Of a stretch of 64,000 bases of DNA, positions 1 through 12,899 are shown piece after piece. The DNA is from Phytoseiulus persimilis (lineage: Eukaryota; Arthropoda; Arachnida; Mesostigmata; Phytoseiidae), in assembly GCA_037576195.1 (NCBI GenBank), contig CM075104.1, positions 26,428,211 through 26,492,210 of the forward strand. The letters run 5' to 3'. The position numbers and the translations under genes were made by a program. The notes beneath the pieces are model-generated. The model was not told where the DNA came from and did not search any database. It worked only from the letters and a program-made list of their open reading frames with translations. The stretch's first letter is position 1; each line of letters opens with the position of its first letter.

Positions 1-2412
1 GGCGAAGATCGACAATCAATCATTTAAAAGTTTCCCAATTGTTTCCTCTTTGAGCCGACCGTTTCACTCACTCCCGGAGCTTCGCTTTCTCAGGTGAGGG
101 ACGATATTCGTCATCGTGGGTATTTGTCTTTTCATCCGCCCACGATGTGATGTTTCAGCTTCTCGAGATACTCACTCAAGGAAGTAGTTCAAGAATTCGA
201 TTCATTCAAGCTCTCGACACAGATGAACGGAGGTTGGCTGACCCCGGTCCCGGCGCAACGGGGGTCTCACTTCCCGAGTGGGTGATTAGAGATCATTTTG
301 TCCGAGCGGCTAGTTGAGCCCGGTGACTGCCGATCCTTGTTTATCGAATACTGATCAGAGCGAGCATCAAAATAACGATAATCCAAACGGACGAGAGGTC
401 GCGGAATTAAATCATACGATAATTATCGTAGCCGACTAACTCGTGAATTATAATTTACGAGTTAGTCGTCTTCTAGGCCTTGTCAGGGCATTCGACTAGG
501 ACTACACGACAGACTTGCGATCCGTTCAGCGACACGAAATGTGCCCAATAAGCATCCCCCGAGACCGACTTAGACCTGGTTCCGTTATGCAGGAAATCGC
601 TGTCAGATTCGATAACGTGAGACGACGGGGAATCGAGAAGCGAAGAATTATCTGTGAATTTAAAACGATTCACTCTCTGAAACGCAAGAGAACATATGTG
701 TTTATGTAAGATCGGTTTGAATCAAATCCGACCCGGACACGCAACCTGAAACACCCCGCTGAAAAGCAGAGCGTGAACGGACGAGCCAAAATCTTGAGCT
801 TTGTCAGAGAAAACGAAATTACGGCGAGCGGTAGCTCCGAGGAAAAAGCTTTCGGCGGCGCCAACAGGGTTTCTATCTGGTCGTGGTTGCTCTTCTCTCG
901 TTGTTCCGCGTTCGCCGATATGGTACATATTGGTACCGAGGCCAGTTTTCTTCGCGGCGCATCTCCTCGGTGTCGTTTCCCGTTCTCCCTCGGTCGCTCT
1001 CCGACCCGGGTTGGTCTTTCCGTATCCCGTGAGCACCCGTCCCCGTACTCGAGGATCCCCGGGACGGAACCTCCTTCGTGTGGAAAAAGGTGGAATAGCG
1101 CAAGCAGAGTGTCACTCCCGAAGTCGTTGTCGAATCCGAAGATCAGGGCTACATCCCGTTCGTTTCCTCTTTTATTCATCATTGAATTCGCGATCCGATC
1201 CCTTCTGAGAACTGTGACGAGATGATTGAATTCTCCCAATCCTCTTACTGCAAAAGCTGAACGAGGCTGGTCTGATTTTGGGAAGCTCACGCGAGTGAGC
1301 TTGTTTGTGCCGTGGCTTCGGTCAGTCAGCCAAACGGGCAGCAGTCAGTCGGTTCCGCTTTTCGTGGAAACAAGTAAAGTCCATTACAACAGCACTTTAC
1401 CCATTAACCTCTGTACTGACCAATTTCAACTTGACGAAGAGCGACTGCTCCGCTCAGAAAAGCAACTATCCCACACGGCCGCTGTTGGAAAAATTTTCAG
1501 GCTGCTCAAGGCTCCTCATCAGAGGGAAGCACGTTCGATAATCCTCCGACACAAAGTGGAACGAGCTCCAAGCCCGGGGAAATGGGCCCGAAACGCCGTC
1601 AACAGGAGCCAGCGTAAAGACACACTAGGAAGCCAGCTGGTCATCCCAACCAGCCGGCCCCGAGGAGAGGAAAAAGGCCAACGAACCGGTTGGTTCGTTC
1701 GGATAGCCTCATTCAACAGGAGATTGGTAACTATTACCCACCTGCTCTGGCCGAGGCTCGCCGGAGGAAAGATCTCCAGTAGATTCGGTTTCTGCCTGGT
1801 CAGCGAGATGTCAACCTTTCGCTGTTGGGCCTCAGAATCTCTCCCTAAATCTCTTCAGACTCCTCGCTCTTTTTCTCGTTGCTCGCAGACAGGGTTTTTG
1901 CTTTTGTTGACTCTTCCATTCCAGGAGGTCGTGGCGGTCGCTGTCGACGCGGGATCGCACGCCTGGTTGTTGCTGGTTTTTGCGGCTACAATCGCATCGC
2001 ACTCGGAGACACTCAATTCTTCATTGCGGTCGCTTTGTTACCCTGTGGTTCGCTTGGCAGGCCAGCTGGCCTCCGAGGTCGCTCTGTTTTCCAACAACAT
2101 TGTCCGTCTATTGGATTGCATCAGAGTCTCATCGGGCTAGCATCGAGAGGAGAGCAGTATTGCTATTTGAATAGGATCACGACACATCAGACGACTTCAG
2201 CTTGCCCGCCCTCTCACTTCAACTCAGCTGGTAGAGCGGGGGGCGGGTGAAGGACCGGGCACGGTGGCCGGGTGACCGACGGGCGGTCACAGGCGCCATC
2301 TGCGTCTCCCATTAAGCTCCCATCAACGGAGGTCACGGAAGCAACGTACTTTTTTGTCAGTTCTCTTGTTGTCGTCACCCCCTCTCCTTCGTCTTTGTGT
2401 CCCTTCTTTGCT

Positions 2413-2437
2413 TCGTCGTCGTCGTCGTCGTCGTCGT
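2413..2437. repeat. (TCG)n microsatellite
   Basis: About eight uninterrupted TCG triplets, read directly. On the minus strand they give the Asp run of a short spurious ORF and on the plus strand a Ser run. The flanks are also rich in TCC and TCA triplets. Confidence 0.95.
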
Positions 2438-4539
2438 CCCGCTCATCATCCCTTTCCACCAGATGTAATCACGCCAGCTCACGACAACCAGTGTTACGTC
2501 GTCAAGTCCTCCTCCGAACGTTGTGACCACTGACTCGTGTCATCGATAGGCAACGAACGCGCGTGGACGGCCGGCGTGGCCACGTTGACGCGAAAGAACG
2601 AGGAGAATCGGCCTAATTGTGTCACTAGGCGCCTTTTCACTTCCATCGTCCCGTTGTCAGGCCCATCGATTTTCTCCGCCGCCGATGGCACGCACCGTGC
2701 AACGCTCGTCTGCGAGCAGAGACGACGCTTGAATCGTTCAAGACACAGCGTCCGGGTGTCAGGGCTCGTGTTTTATTCACGGCACAACGGTCCTCCAGCA
2801 AGTCACTGAGAATCCTACTGCCCTCGCGTTGCTTAGCGCGTTTGAGTTCGAGCCCTCGCAGCGTTTAGCCACTTATGATGGGATCATGGGACGTAATTCC
2901 TGTGTTTCTCGTTCGTCCTCCTCCATGCTCGAAACTTGTTCCTCGCGGGCGATCCTCCTGCATGTCGTTATCGTCACTCTGAATAGATGGAACAAGAAGA
3001 GCTGCCAGGAGCGTAAACAACCGTCGCACTCATAGGATCAAACTGGGGCTCACATCAGACCGCTGAAGATCGACTTATGGGGCAAGAAAAAAGGAGAGTG
3101 CCTCTTGATATCCCGAATAGAGGATCGGTGTGCATTTCGAGGTCCCGCAGCCGCGGCACAAGCCTCCCAGAACAGCTGGCCGCTTGGTTGACCGGGGAGG
3201 CGAGCTCACCATGGACATATTGTTGAGCCGGCTTTGTCGACAAAAGTTGTGCACCAGTCAAAAGGGTCGCAATACCTGTACTTTGCCGAATGCGCTTGTC
3301 CGCTCCTTGAAAAGGAGCACTTGACCGTTTCGGGATACAGCCGGGCTCCTCCGGGGTGTGTGTATCGTCGTCCGCATGTAAGAAGTTCGAACCGCGAGTG
3401 CCCAGGGCTGACCAACCCCAAGCCGGAGCCCTTGTTCAACCGAATCGACGGATCCCGCCCCATGCGCCCGCTTTTCCCGATTGATGACGCGGGAGCGTGT
3501 TCCCGAAAATTCGAATCACGTGCGTCACGATCGAAGCTCAACAGAGAAATCCAAGATGGAGAAGAAGTTTGTTTCTGTTCGTGAAGACCACCAGCTGGGC
3601 TGAGGAACCAGACCGACGGGCCGCGAGATCAAGTCCGAAGACACACATCGATGAAGATAGATGAAGACACTCGTCCCCCCCTCCCCCCAGCGCGGCAACT
3701 CCGCATGGCTCCGAGCAAGCCGTCATTGATCTCTCTCACAGAGAGGAATTTTCGGCATTGTTTACTCTGGAATTGTATTGAAAAAATGGAGAGCGCGCGA
3801 GCGCCTCCCAGATCCAACACTCGATCCAAACGCTGCCTCCAAGAAAGCCTCACAGCCGCTTCGACCTCGAGTATGACGACCGGAAGTTATGTTGGGGATA
3901 TCATTCCCCGTTGTTGAATGTGCAAATAGTGAAAAGTTCAAGTTTCCGGCCCTGGAGCGAATTTCGGGGCTCCTTCCCATCCGGAAATTCGGCTCGGCGG
4001 GAACGGTCGGTGAACTCTTCAGTATAACGATGTGCGCTCCGCCTGCATTCGTTTGTTTCCCGCAAGACGACGCCGCTTGAAAAATGTTCTCTGCTCCGGA
4101 ATCTCGGAGCCTACCGCGTGCTCACATAATTGAGTGCCCTTCTCAGAGATCTCCTTCGTTCCGCTTGCTTTCGCCGAAGAATCCCCTCAGAGCGCGAACC
4201 GTTATATCTCGGGCCTCAGCACGGAGAAGCTCTTCAACGGTCACTCGTCCGCCTCGAGTGAGAGCCTCCTCGCAGGTTGAGCAAGATGACCCTCGCTTCG
4301 GCCGTCCTGCGTACGGAGTCCTAATTCTCGAAAGGAAGAAGTACCGATGCGCCGCGGCTCCCGCAGAGCTGACCCAATATTGTCAGAAGCGTCGCTCCGG
4401 TCGTGGTCAGCGAGTTGGTCGCGGTCTCCGGAGTTCCCTACATGATGTTAGTCGGAAATTGAACTCTTCGCTCTCGGGCCTTCACAGGCACGAGACAGCG
4501 GCCTGCAGCCGAAGGGATGACGAACGACCGAAAAGCCGA

Positions 4540-4630
4540 AGGAATAGATGGTCAGACGAACGAACATCAAACGAATGAATGCTCAGACAGCCGAACACAT
4601 ACGAACGGACCGAACGAACGCGAAGATATG
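4540..4630. repeat. Degenerate (GAAC/ACGA)n tract
   Basis: Imperfect tetranucleotide repetition of GAAC/ACGA type, for example gacgaacgaac and ccgaacgaacg, broken by single substitutions. It looks like a decayed microsatellite. Related GTTC-type runs occur at 13.2 kb and related GACG/GACA tracts at 19.1 kb. Confidence 0.75.
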
Positions 4631-4943
4631 CAAACGTACAGTTTTCTCGGGCTGAAAAATCAATATGTGTTCAATGGAGAATTCCACATGATATGATTCG
4701 ATCATTAGCGGAGGGGACAGACGAATCTCTCCATCGTACACAGCGGCCGAACGAATAAGCTCGTCTGGAATCCGCTAATGGTAATCTAAATTCATTAAAG
4801 GTGTGGCGGTCTGGGAACAGAGTTCTCACTCATCTCTCGCCGGGCCGTCAGGACTCGTTCCTTGGGCCTCGCGAGCGTCGGCTCGTCCAGCTCAGGGAAG
4901 GAAGTTCGACGTGGCGCGCGCTTCCAGACGGAGGTCTGGGTAC

Positions 4944-4983
4944 GGCCGGCCCTCGAGCTGCTCGGCCGGCCCTCGAGCTGCTC
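4944..4983. repeat. 20-bp perfect tandem duplication
   Basis: The 20-bp unit ggccggccctcgagctgctc occurs twice in direct succession with no mismatch, followed by a partial third copy starting ggccaaccctc. It is a young local duplication in a GC-rich stretch. Confidence 0.9.
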
Positions 4984-6042
4984 GGCCAACCCTCAAATCC
5001 ATTCGGACACGGGTCCCGTTCGGCTTTTGCGTTCGAACTGTTGTTATCGGGCTGTCGTAGTGGATTGCGAGCAGCCAGTCGGGGAGCTTTAAGGCGCTTA
5101 CGAGGCCCTTCCGCGGAATAACTCACCCCGAGCAGGACTTCAAACTCGGACGTTCCAACAACATCGCGGGTCGCCGACGGAGCCCGCGACTACCTCGGAA
5201 ACATTCACGAGCCCTCTTCGTGTTGACTCGCTCAGGGGGGTCCTGGTTTGTGTCCGAGTGTCTAAATCACTTGGCTTGACAGAAGTTGACGGATGAACCG
5301 AACGTGACTGTGTTTTGGTCACGAGTCGCAATGAGCGGATTGTGCAATCGTCGCCAGCGTCGGGCACTCGGGTCCGATGAGCACGGTCGACAAGTGACCG
5401 GGGCCGGCGAGTGAATTCCGATCGAACGTGACACGGTTCACGCTCGTTCGCGCGCCCGTCACGCTCGGAACTGGAAGAGAGTTCGTCTGTGGACAGCAAG
5501 CTCCTATTCAGGCTATCATCGCTTACATAAGAACGTGAAAGAAGCTTTTGTTATGCTGGAGCTTCGCTTACGGTCGGATGTACGATGATAGCGCTCCTTT
5601 TTCCCCCAACCTGCGCGCACTCTCTCGTACGCCTACTCTGTTCGCAGAAAATCGACCGGGGTGTGTCAACGGAATGTGTAGTCACGCAGGACGAGTGAGC
5701 CGCCGACTGGCGTTGATGCCTCGAACGCGTTGTAAATTCTCTTGAAGCCGAGTCTCAGCGGGCGGAAGCCAGTGATGAAGGGGAGTTGGATGTTAGCCGT
5801 TTTCCCATTATGAGTCCGTTGCCTGCGGCGATTGGAGCAGCGCCTCTATTCGCACGCGACACTACAAGGACGTTGATACCGGTAGAACGATTTGCCTTTT
5901 GTGCTCAGCTCGCCGCCTTGCTTACGCCGCATCGGGGAGTACAGTCAGCTAGAAAGTCAGCCCGTCGGGCTGAGCACTCCGTGCGGCGCAGCTTCATTCT
6001 CGGCAAAACCGCGTAATTTGGGTTAGCAGCTCGTGCCACCGC

Positions 6043-6090
6043 CATGGCGGCGGTGGTGGTGGCGGCGACGACGACGGGGGCGACGACGCC
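6043..6090. repeat. (GGC/GGT/GAC)n trinucleotide tract
   Basis: A run of GGC, GGT and GAC triplets that gives Val/Ala/Thr-rich translations. It is G-rich on this strand. It has no independent sign of being coding. Confidence 0.8.
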
Positions 6091-6390
6091 TACCGCCATC
6101 ACGAGCTGTGGCGGCAAGGGCACAAAGACAGGATCCCTCATGAACGGCCGGGAGAGCCCGCGCAAAACACAAATACGGTTCGAAGCGCTCGGTCGGTACT
6201 CATCTCGGACAACGGCGGTGCGAGAGCGAGCCACGTGAGCAATTTCCAACGACCGCGAGTCGCATGATCCGGTTCTGGGCGATTCGTTTGACGACGCCGC
6301 TCAATCTCCCACTCGAAACAGAACCGGAACTTCTTCTCCCTGGAGCTTTTCCTCGCAAGCTCCCCTGCGCGGTCGAGTACAGTCCGACTC

Positions 6391-6451
6391 TGAGAGAGAG
6401 AGAAAGAAAGAAAGAGAGAGAGAGTGAGAGAGAGAGAGAGGGAGGGAGGGA
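6391..6451. repeat. (GA)n microsatellite, about 61 bp
   Basis: An almost pure purine tract of GA repeats with GAAA interruptions that ends in GGGA repeats. It explains the Glu/Arg and Leu/Ser low-complexity runs in overlapping frames, which should not be taken as protein. Confidence 0.95.
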
Positions 6452-6866
6452 TGGGCTCCTTCTTCCGTGCTCGTCCCCTGACAATGATCGCCAACAAGAG
6501 TGACTGGCTCCTTCTTCCGCGATCGGCCGCATATCGCCGGACTGAGCGTCGTCGAAAAGCAGCCCGTTCCGGAGATGGCCCCGCATGCCGAGCCCTTCTG
6601 CGCTCACGCACTCACCCGAATTCCCGAACTTTCTGATCCAGCCGAATAACGTCTGCATGGGAGGCTTCGGTCGCTCACTCCCGTTATCATGGACCTACTC
6701 TCCAATGAAACCGTTGAGACGGAGTCGCTCCCCACGTCAGATAACTCGGATAGGTTCAGACTTTCTTTTTGATGGCGAAGTGACGTCCAGCAAAGCGTTG
6801 AAGCGGGGGAACAAAGTAAAAACAGCGACAGAAACCGTTCTCTGAGGTTAGGCGTTGTCGATGCAC

Positions 6867-6881
6867 GGGGGGGGGGGGGGG
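6867..6881. repeat. G homopolymer, 15 bp
   Basis: Fifteen uninterrupted G bases. Runs of this length are unstable and are a common place for consensus length error. Confidence 0.95.
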
Positions 6882-9800
6882 AAGTCTACTGGAGCGCGAG
6901 GCCCTGTCTGATACCTTCGGAAGCAACGACGAGCCTAGCGTTCAATGGATTTATCTCTTTAAACGCTTGCCCAACTTCGTTTTTGAAGATTCTCCTTGAG
7001 GTTCCGTTCACTGTCGCCAGATCCTAGTGCCACGCTCAAACGAGTTTGAAGTCGCTCGATTTTCTCGTCTCAACGGGAACGATTCGCGCCCTGTACGACA
7101 ATGTACGCGGCCACGCGGCTCGACTGATTTCTTTCAGTATGCGGGGATGGGCCTCGTTCTGAGTCGACTCCTGATACGGGATCCGGGATTTTTATCCCGG
7201 CCAGAGAACTCGAGCCTTAGGTCAAGGAACGGCTTCGCCCGTGAACGACTTTCGCGCCAGAGTGACTTGACGTCAGAAAGGGAGAGGCTGTGAGAGGGGC
7301 TCGAGCATTGAGCGAAACATTTGCTTTCCGCGTATTCAGCGTACCGGAGCGTCCCCGACTGAGACTGGAACCGGAAAGCCATTACGGTCAGAGAGAGAAA
7401 TGCGTGGGTTGAAACAGGAGCTCGATCTCGGGAGCCACTTCGATAAATCGTGGACAATGAAAGTCGCAGACAGTCTGGAGATTTGCGAAGAGATGAGCCC
7501 GCGCACGGGCGTGGCTGTTCTCTCAGAGACGCGGTGGAAGCTCGCAACATCGGAAGCAACGGAGTAGCAGACAAGGAGATCGGAGCGCAAGTACTTCAAA
7601 GTGAAGACTGCTCGTTAGGTATCATTAGAAAGTTGAGTTTCCTCGTCGAGAGCGGAAAGTTCATATTATAAGTACTGGTGCGACCGCCACCAAAGGTGAG
7701 CTGGAGAACTTTTGTTCGTTGGCGAAGCTCAACAACTTCTTTTCGCCCCATCGGCTTTCCGTCCCGGAGGTCGGGCGACGTGAAGCAGCAGACTGCGTTT
7801 TTCAATCGCAGTGAGAGCTGCATCTTCGTTCCCAGTCAGATTTTCAACGCGTTGATTGGTGTCGTGGGCGGGAGCTCCAGTCTGCTCTGTCCAGAGCAGC
7901 CACTGGAAAACAGCTTCCAACGCGTAATCCTGAACGCCGAGCGTGGGTCACTCGATGGCCACCAGGCAAATAGGTGGGCTCGGGTGGAATTACGCGAGAG
8001 TGATTGAAGATAAGTACGGGAAGTGAGGGAAACCGAGGGGCTGAGATGGGTCCCGAAGGCCCTCGGAGTTCCTAATCGAGGAGACAACCCCGAGACCGAG
8101 ATTGACCGTCTCGATATAAACGTGAGCGGCGCTCCTTGAGAGGCCCTCAATTCGAAGCGTTTCGTCCGATCGCAGGTGTTTTCTATTCTAGCTTGAAAGG
8201 AAATGCAACGCAAAGTATCACTTTGCCGACTGTGCTGGAAGCGGATGCAGCGGTCTCTTCGGCGCCGCGCATCAGTGCTCAGATGCTCTGGTCAGATGTT
8301 TGCCCGCGCGGGTCCTTGGACGGTCGCAGTTAAGACCGGGACGGCTGAGCACCCTCTGCATGAGCGTCTGACTCATTTCAAGAGCGTATACAAGAATTTG
8401 AGGAGTCGCTGATGACGAAAACTGCGCCCGCCCGCTCTACCGGAGATCATCGCCGCCAGGCGGCTGTCCGAGGCTTAGCGTCTGAAGTTCTCGAATCTGA
8501 AGAGTTCTTGGGAGCAGCCGATTGTGTGACATCCGGAGTTCGGAATTGCTCTCGAACTTCTGAGTGCTCGGGGTCCATTGGCTGTTCGCGTCTGCGTAGA
8601 CCGTTCCGCAGGCGCCTAATATCGAACACTCACAACAGCTCCTCTCGGGAATCAGGGCACTGTCCCACGTGAGCAGTCCCATGGTACGCAAGTTTTTTCC
8701 CGACTCATGCGGCATTCGTATCGAAAATTGTAATTGAGAATCAAAATAACGATCCGCTGGATCGTGGCGAAGCTCTGCTTGCCAGATAGACCCGATGCTC
8801 TGACAAACTTGGTGAACCGTAACTGTGGAAGCATTGCCGGCAATCCTGTCTGTGCTCGCCCAGTTCCACTGCAGCACCTTGAAGGCGGACACCATACTAG
8901 GAAAAGGGCGACTATCAGAGGGAGCCGGCGTCTTGGGAGCTGCGCGTGACAGCGAGGAATGAATCAGTGGAAAACGATTACAGGGAACAGCAACTGGACT
9001 AATAAATGCCAAATGGTGAGACTTGGTGGAGTTTCGATGCGAGATAATGCTGAGCTCGGAGTGTGACACTCAGATTGGACGCAAACTTCGGACGCAGTCG
9101 GGTGCGCGGCCATAGTGAGTCTCGTCGATTCCTCTCGAGGAACATTCAGAAAAGAGGACGAGGAACGGTTGTCAAAAGGACACATTCGCTAGAACACATG
9201 CTGTCAATCGCGTGATTCCACCACAGCTTACGATGTTCGCGTTTCGCGCGAAGCGCAATCTGCGAAGGTTCTTCGTTCGCTTGGCCTGCATTAGTAGCTC
9301 GTAAAAGTGCGTCAATGGCGACATAAAACTGTCGAACGCTTCCCTTCCAAACTTTCTGGAGTGGAAGCTACAGCAAGTGGCGACGATTGGCGCAACCAGC
9401 GACCGGGAACACAATATAACCAGCCGGCAGACAATGGAAATGTCATCATGAAACCCCAGCGAGGCACTCGGTCAGTGCTGAGACCGTCCGTCTAACGATC
9501 CTGCGAAATCGTCATCGGAACGCTATCCGCAGATTTATCACGCGTTCTACAACTCGCAATCGAGACTTCTCAGACGTTCTGAGGGAACCCTTGGATTTCG
9601 ATGCGGGCGGAAAAACTCCATCATTCCTCGTAATTGACAGCTCGCCTCGTGCTTCACGTCTTTTGTTTGCGATTTCCAACCGTGCGTGTTGCGCGCGCGC
9701 AATTTTTACGCGGCACGCGTAATCCCCCACCACCTGACGATCGAGTCCTGCGAAAGTTTTCGTGCGAGGGGTCGGAAGTGGAATACAAGTCACGCGGAGC

Positions 9801-11952
9801 GGCAGACAGAGATCGGACAGACGGATGAGCCGGTCGGTCACTCGGACCGGTGACTGATAACTCAATGAACGTTATGTCCGGCGCGCGCCCTTCGGAAGTT
9901 GTCTAAATATCGTCCGGCCGTGGTCCGGCGTTCATTTATAACCGCCATTATGAGGTCCTCATCGCACGGAGGATACTCGTCTGACGAAGAGAAATGACGC
10001 GGATGCAAAGGTAACACGGATCAAGCAAATGCACTGGCATGATGAGCATCGTACCCATCCCGAACTCTCCCTCAGGCAAGCGTTCGGTGAGACGCTCGTA
10101 CTGGGCGCCACTGCACCCGGCGCACACACGGGAAGAACAGCTGTGCGAGCACTCGGCGAAGTGATTTCGTTCGAGCTGTTTGCCTACTTGGCTCTAATTG
10201 TTGTTTGCTTTACCCTTGGGCTGTTCGTCGGCGAACCAGAGTTCGGGTTGGTGAGCGTCGCTGTCTTGCGCGATCCGTGGCAGCGTTCCGTCCAGGCTTG
10301 TCCGCGCCTCTACCCGCCGTCGGACCGATTCAAGATTGTCTACGCAACAACGACGACAGAAGGGACGCCTCCGTTGTCGACTGACGGAACGCGTTTCGTT
10401 TCCCAACAAATGACAGCAACATCTGTCCCCACCGAAACCAGGGAGGGCGTTCTCACGTTGCCGCTCACACGACGCGGAACAAACGAGTGCAAGTTCATCT
10501 GATATTTTTCCCTCACGGCCCTCGTGCGTGCTGCTCGATAGCGGAAGCCTTTAAGCCCTCTGTTTCAGTATCGGCGATTAAGCCATGCGCTTCCAATCTA
10601 TTATCCTCTTCTTCCGCCGCATCTTGGCTCAGGGACTTTTCCGAAAAGCCGCAAAACACGAGAGCTTTCGGAGCATCGTTTCATCATCGACTGAAAGAGT
10701 ACAGCTCTCGAAAGCTGACCGCTCTAATTGAGCCCCTGGCTCTGCGTCGGTAGAGGTGGGCGGTCGAGCGTTCGCAGCGAGCCCAGGTTTCACGTGAGCG
10801 TGATAAGTCAACTATTCCTCAGCGATGGCGGAACAATGATGCCCGGAATTCCAGCACGAGGATGCCGTAGCTGGCGGAACCATTCGGGGCTGCGGACTCT
10901 TTTGGTTGAGACGGGCGAAACGGAGCCGCGTAACTTAACGCTGTCAAGCCCAGCCGCTGCCTGAGGCGAGGAGTGACCCGTGTTCAACGTATATTCCAAT
11001 ACCGCTCAAGACCTGGGTCGAACTCGCTTGCTTTTCGGGGCTGCCCCGACGCTTCATCAAGCGATTTCTGTTCGTAGAACCTTCTTCAGGCGTGCAAGTC
11101 GAACGGTTCCTGACCGACGAGGACTCGAAGAGGTCGAAGCGTTCAGCGTGCAGCTGTGGTACCACGGAGTCGTCTGTATTGTCACGAGAAGGTAGAACTT
11201 GTTTGCACATGGCTGTGATAGGGGAGTTCTGTTGTGCCGCGGGTCGAGGTTCGGAAGTCAGCGAAGCGGCTGACTCTGATTTTCGACACCCACCGCTCGG
11301 GAAGTGTAAATTCCATTTCCTCGATTCCAGTTCGAAAGCTGTGCTCCTGACGGGATCTCGTCCAGTACCGGAAGAGGATACTGACCGCGATGGAGAGTGG
11401 GGTTCAACTCGCAGAGGCCAGCGACGCATTCCATAGTTTCCACTGGTACCAGGCAGCTGTCGACGATGCTTCCTTCTGGTCCCCGCATTCAACGACGCAG
11501 GCCAGGAAGGGGCGGAGGACTCGAAGAAACAGTTCGAAGCGCGCATTTGGGTATCCCTTCGGTCCAAACTCCTACTTCACAATGGGCGGATTCTTGCGAA
11601 TAGATCGCGATAATACAACAAAGAGCGAACGATTGTTGTGAACTTCAGGGTTGAAGGGGCGCGTGAATCACCGAGATGACGGTGTCAAGCGGAACTTGCT
11701 TCCGCCGGTGCTACTGGGGTCGATGCTGAAGTTGCGGAACATGAATGTATCTGAGAAACTTAATAGCATACTACAGGAAAGGGGTGACCATGTGCATTGG
11801 GGGAAAGCTTTCCACTCCCAACGTGAGGGACTTAGGACGCGAGAGCACAGAACGATGACACAGTACCTTACAGCTCTCAGAGACGGCACGCACCATGTGC
11901 CGCGTATCTGTCATTTCGGGAATGTTTCCAAGGCAATGCAAACTCTTTTCCT

Positions 11953-11971
11953 TCTCTCTCTCTCTCTCTCT
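11953..11971. repeat. (CT)n microsatellite
   Basis: About nine CT dinucleotides followed by a GGAGCAGGAGGA purine stretch. Simple repeat read directly from the sequence. Confidence 0.93.
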
Positions 11972-12460
11972 GGGTGGAGCAGGAGGAAAAGCAGGAGGAG
12001 GAAGGAACGTTACAATCAGAAAGGAGGGAGAGCATACTACAACTTGAAGAGACTTTTCAAGAGCGAACAGAAAGCACATGGAGCCGGAAGTAAGGAGCGA
12101 AAATTCGAATGAATATGGGAAACTTCCGAAGAGGTCGAGAAAAAAAACCGATTTCCCTTTTTCTGCTGGGAGAGCGGAAGTTTCATACATCGGAGGGAAT
12201 CCGGCAACGTTATTCCTTCCGGGAACCAGCAGCTTTTCCCTCTCAGGGCAGCTTGTAGATGTGCCGAGAACTGCTCGTTGAGAGAGCTCCAACAAACCAG
12301 GCAGCGTGCATTCTTTTTGGAAGAAAGCTTCAATCATCCGATTTGAGCACAGCCTCATCACGTGGATGATTTGCGTGGACGAGCAGTGAGTGGAACGGTC
12401 GATTGGCGGTTTCCTGAGAGCGAATATTTCTTCGACGTTCGGTGATCATTGAGACAAGTC

Positions 12461-12736
12461 ATGGCTAGTCGTGCGTCGTCCTTTCGAACCAATTCAGCTC
12501 AATCTCACCAGATCAGGGGATCGGAGGAGACGGCCGGAGGAGACAAGAAGCCCGGAGAGGAAGTAGTGAAGAAAGGAATGAGCAGATCTAATTTAGGCAA
12601 GTCAACACCCTCTCGTGCTAACCGGCTGCTCTCAATGCGAGAAAGTTACACTGACAGCGACAAGCGAGCAGACAAGGAGGACGTTCACGCCGACGGAAGA
12701 CTCGAATTTAAAAATATATCCTGGTCTCCCAACTAA
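12461..12736 (+). CDS. Candidate N-terminal exon or small ORF, unknown protein
   Basis: Starting at the second ATG (residues MASRASS), the frame gives about 91 residues and ends at TAA. The product is polar and charged, with a Lys/Glu/Gly-rich stretch near residues 20-40 and an Arg/Asp/Lys-rich stretch near 60-80; it has no membrane segment. This is what a disordered N-terminus of a larger protein could look like. I found no matching next exon and recognise no family. It may equally be a chance frame; support is only its less Ser/Arg-skewed composition compared with surrounding frames. Confidence 0.22.
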   Translation: MASRASSFRTNSAQSHQIRGSEETAGGDKKPGEEVVKKGMSRSNLGKSTPSRANRLLSMRESYTDSDKRADKEDVHADGRLEFKNISWSPN

Positions 12737-12899
12737 AATACACAGTGTAATGAGCTTTGTTGTTAGCGGAAATAGTGAGGGTCCGGCTACCACTGGAAGC
12801 TGGCTGATGCTAGAAGGCCCCACCGAGTTTAGCGAGCGACTCGCTCTTCTAAGCTCCATCGAGTACTGAGCTAAGACGAATTCGCCCAGCGGATCACTT

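Larger units (their letters stand above)
1..12440. other. GC/CpG-rich region without assignable genes
   Basis: About 12.4 kb with many overlapping open frames in all six frames, none of which looks like a typical protein; translations are rich in Arg and Ser. The longest are 304 codons on plus (1226-2140), 206 on minus (670-1290) and 210 on minus (8437-9069). Simple repeats are frequent and listed separately. I recognise no conserved domain and no splice-linked exon series. The region could be intergenic, a long 5' intron, or a regulatory region of a gene outside the window. Confidence 0.5.

Noticed and set aside
670-1290. 206-codon minus ORF and overlapping ORFs in other frames
   Set aside because: Four or more frames are open over the same GC-rich bases, which points to low stop-codon density, not a gene.
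8437-9069. 210-codon minus ORF
   Set aside because: The length is compatible with chance in a window of this size and the product has no recognisable feature.
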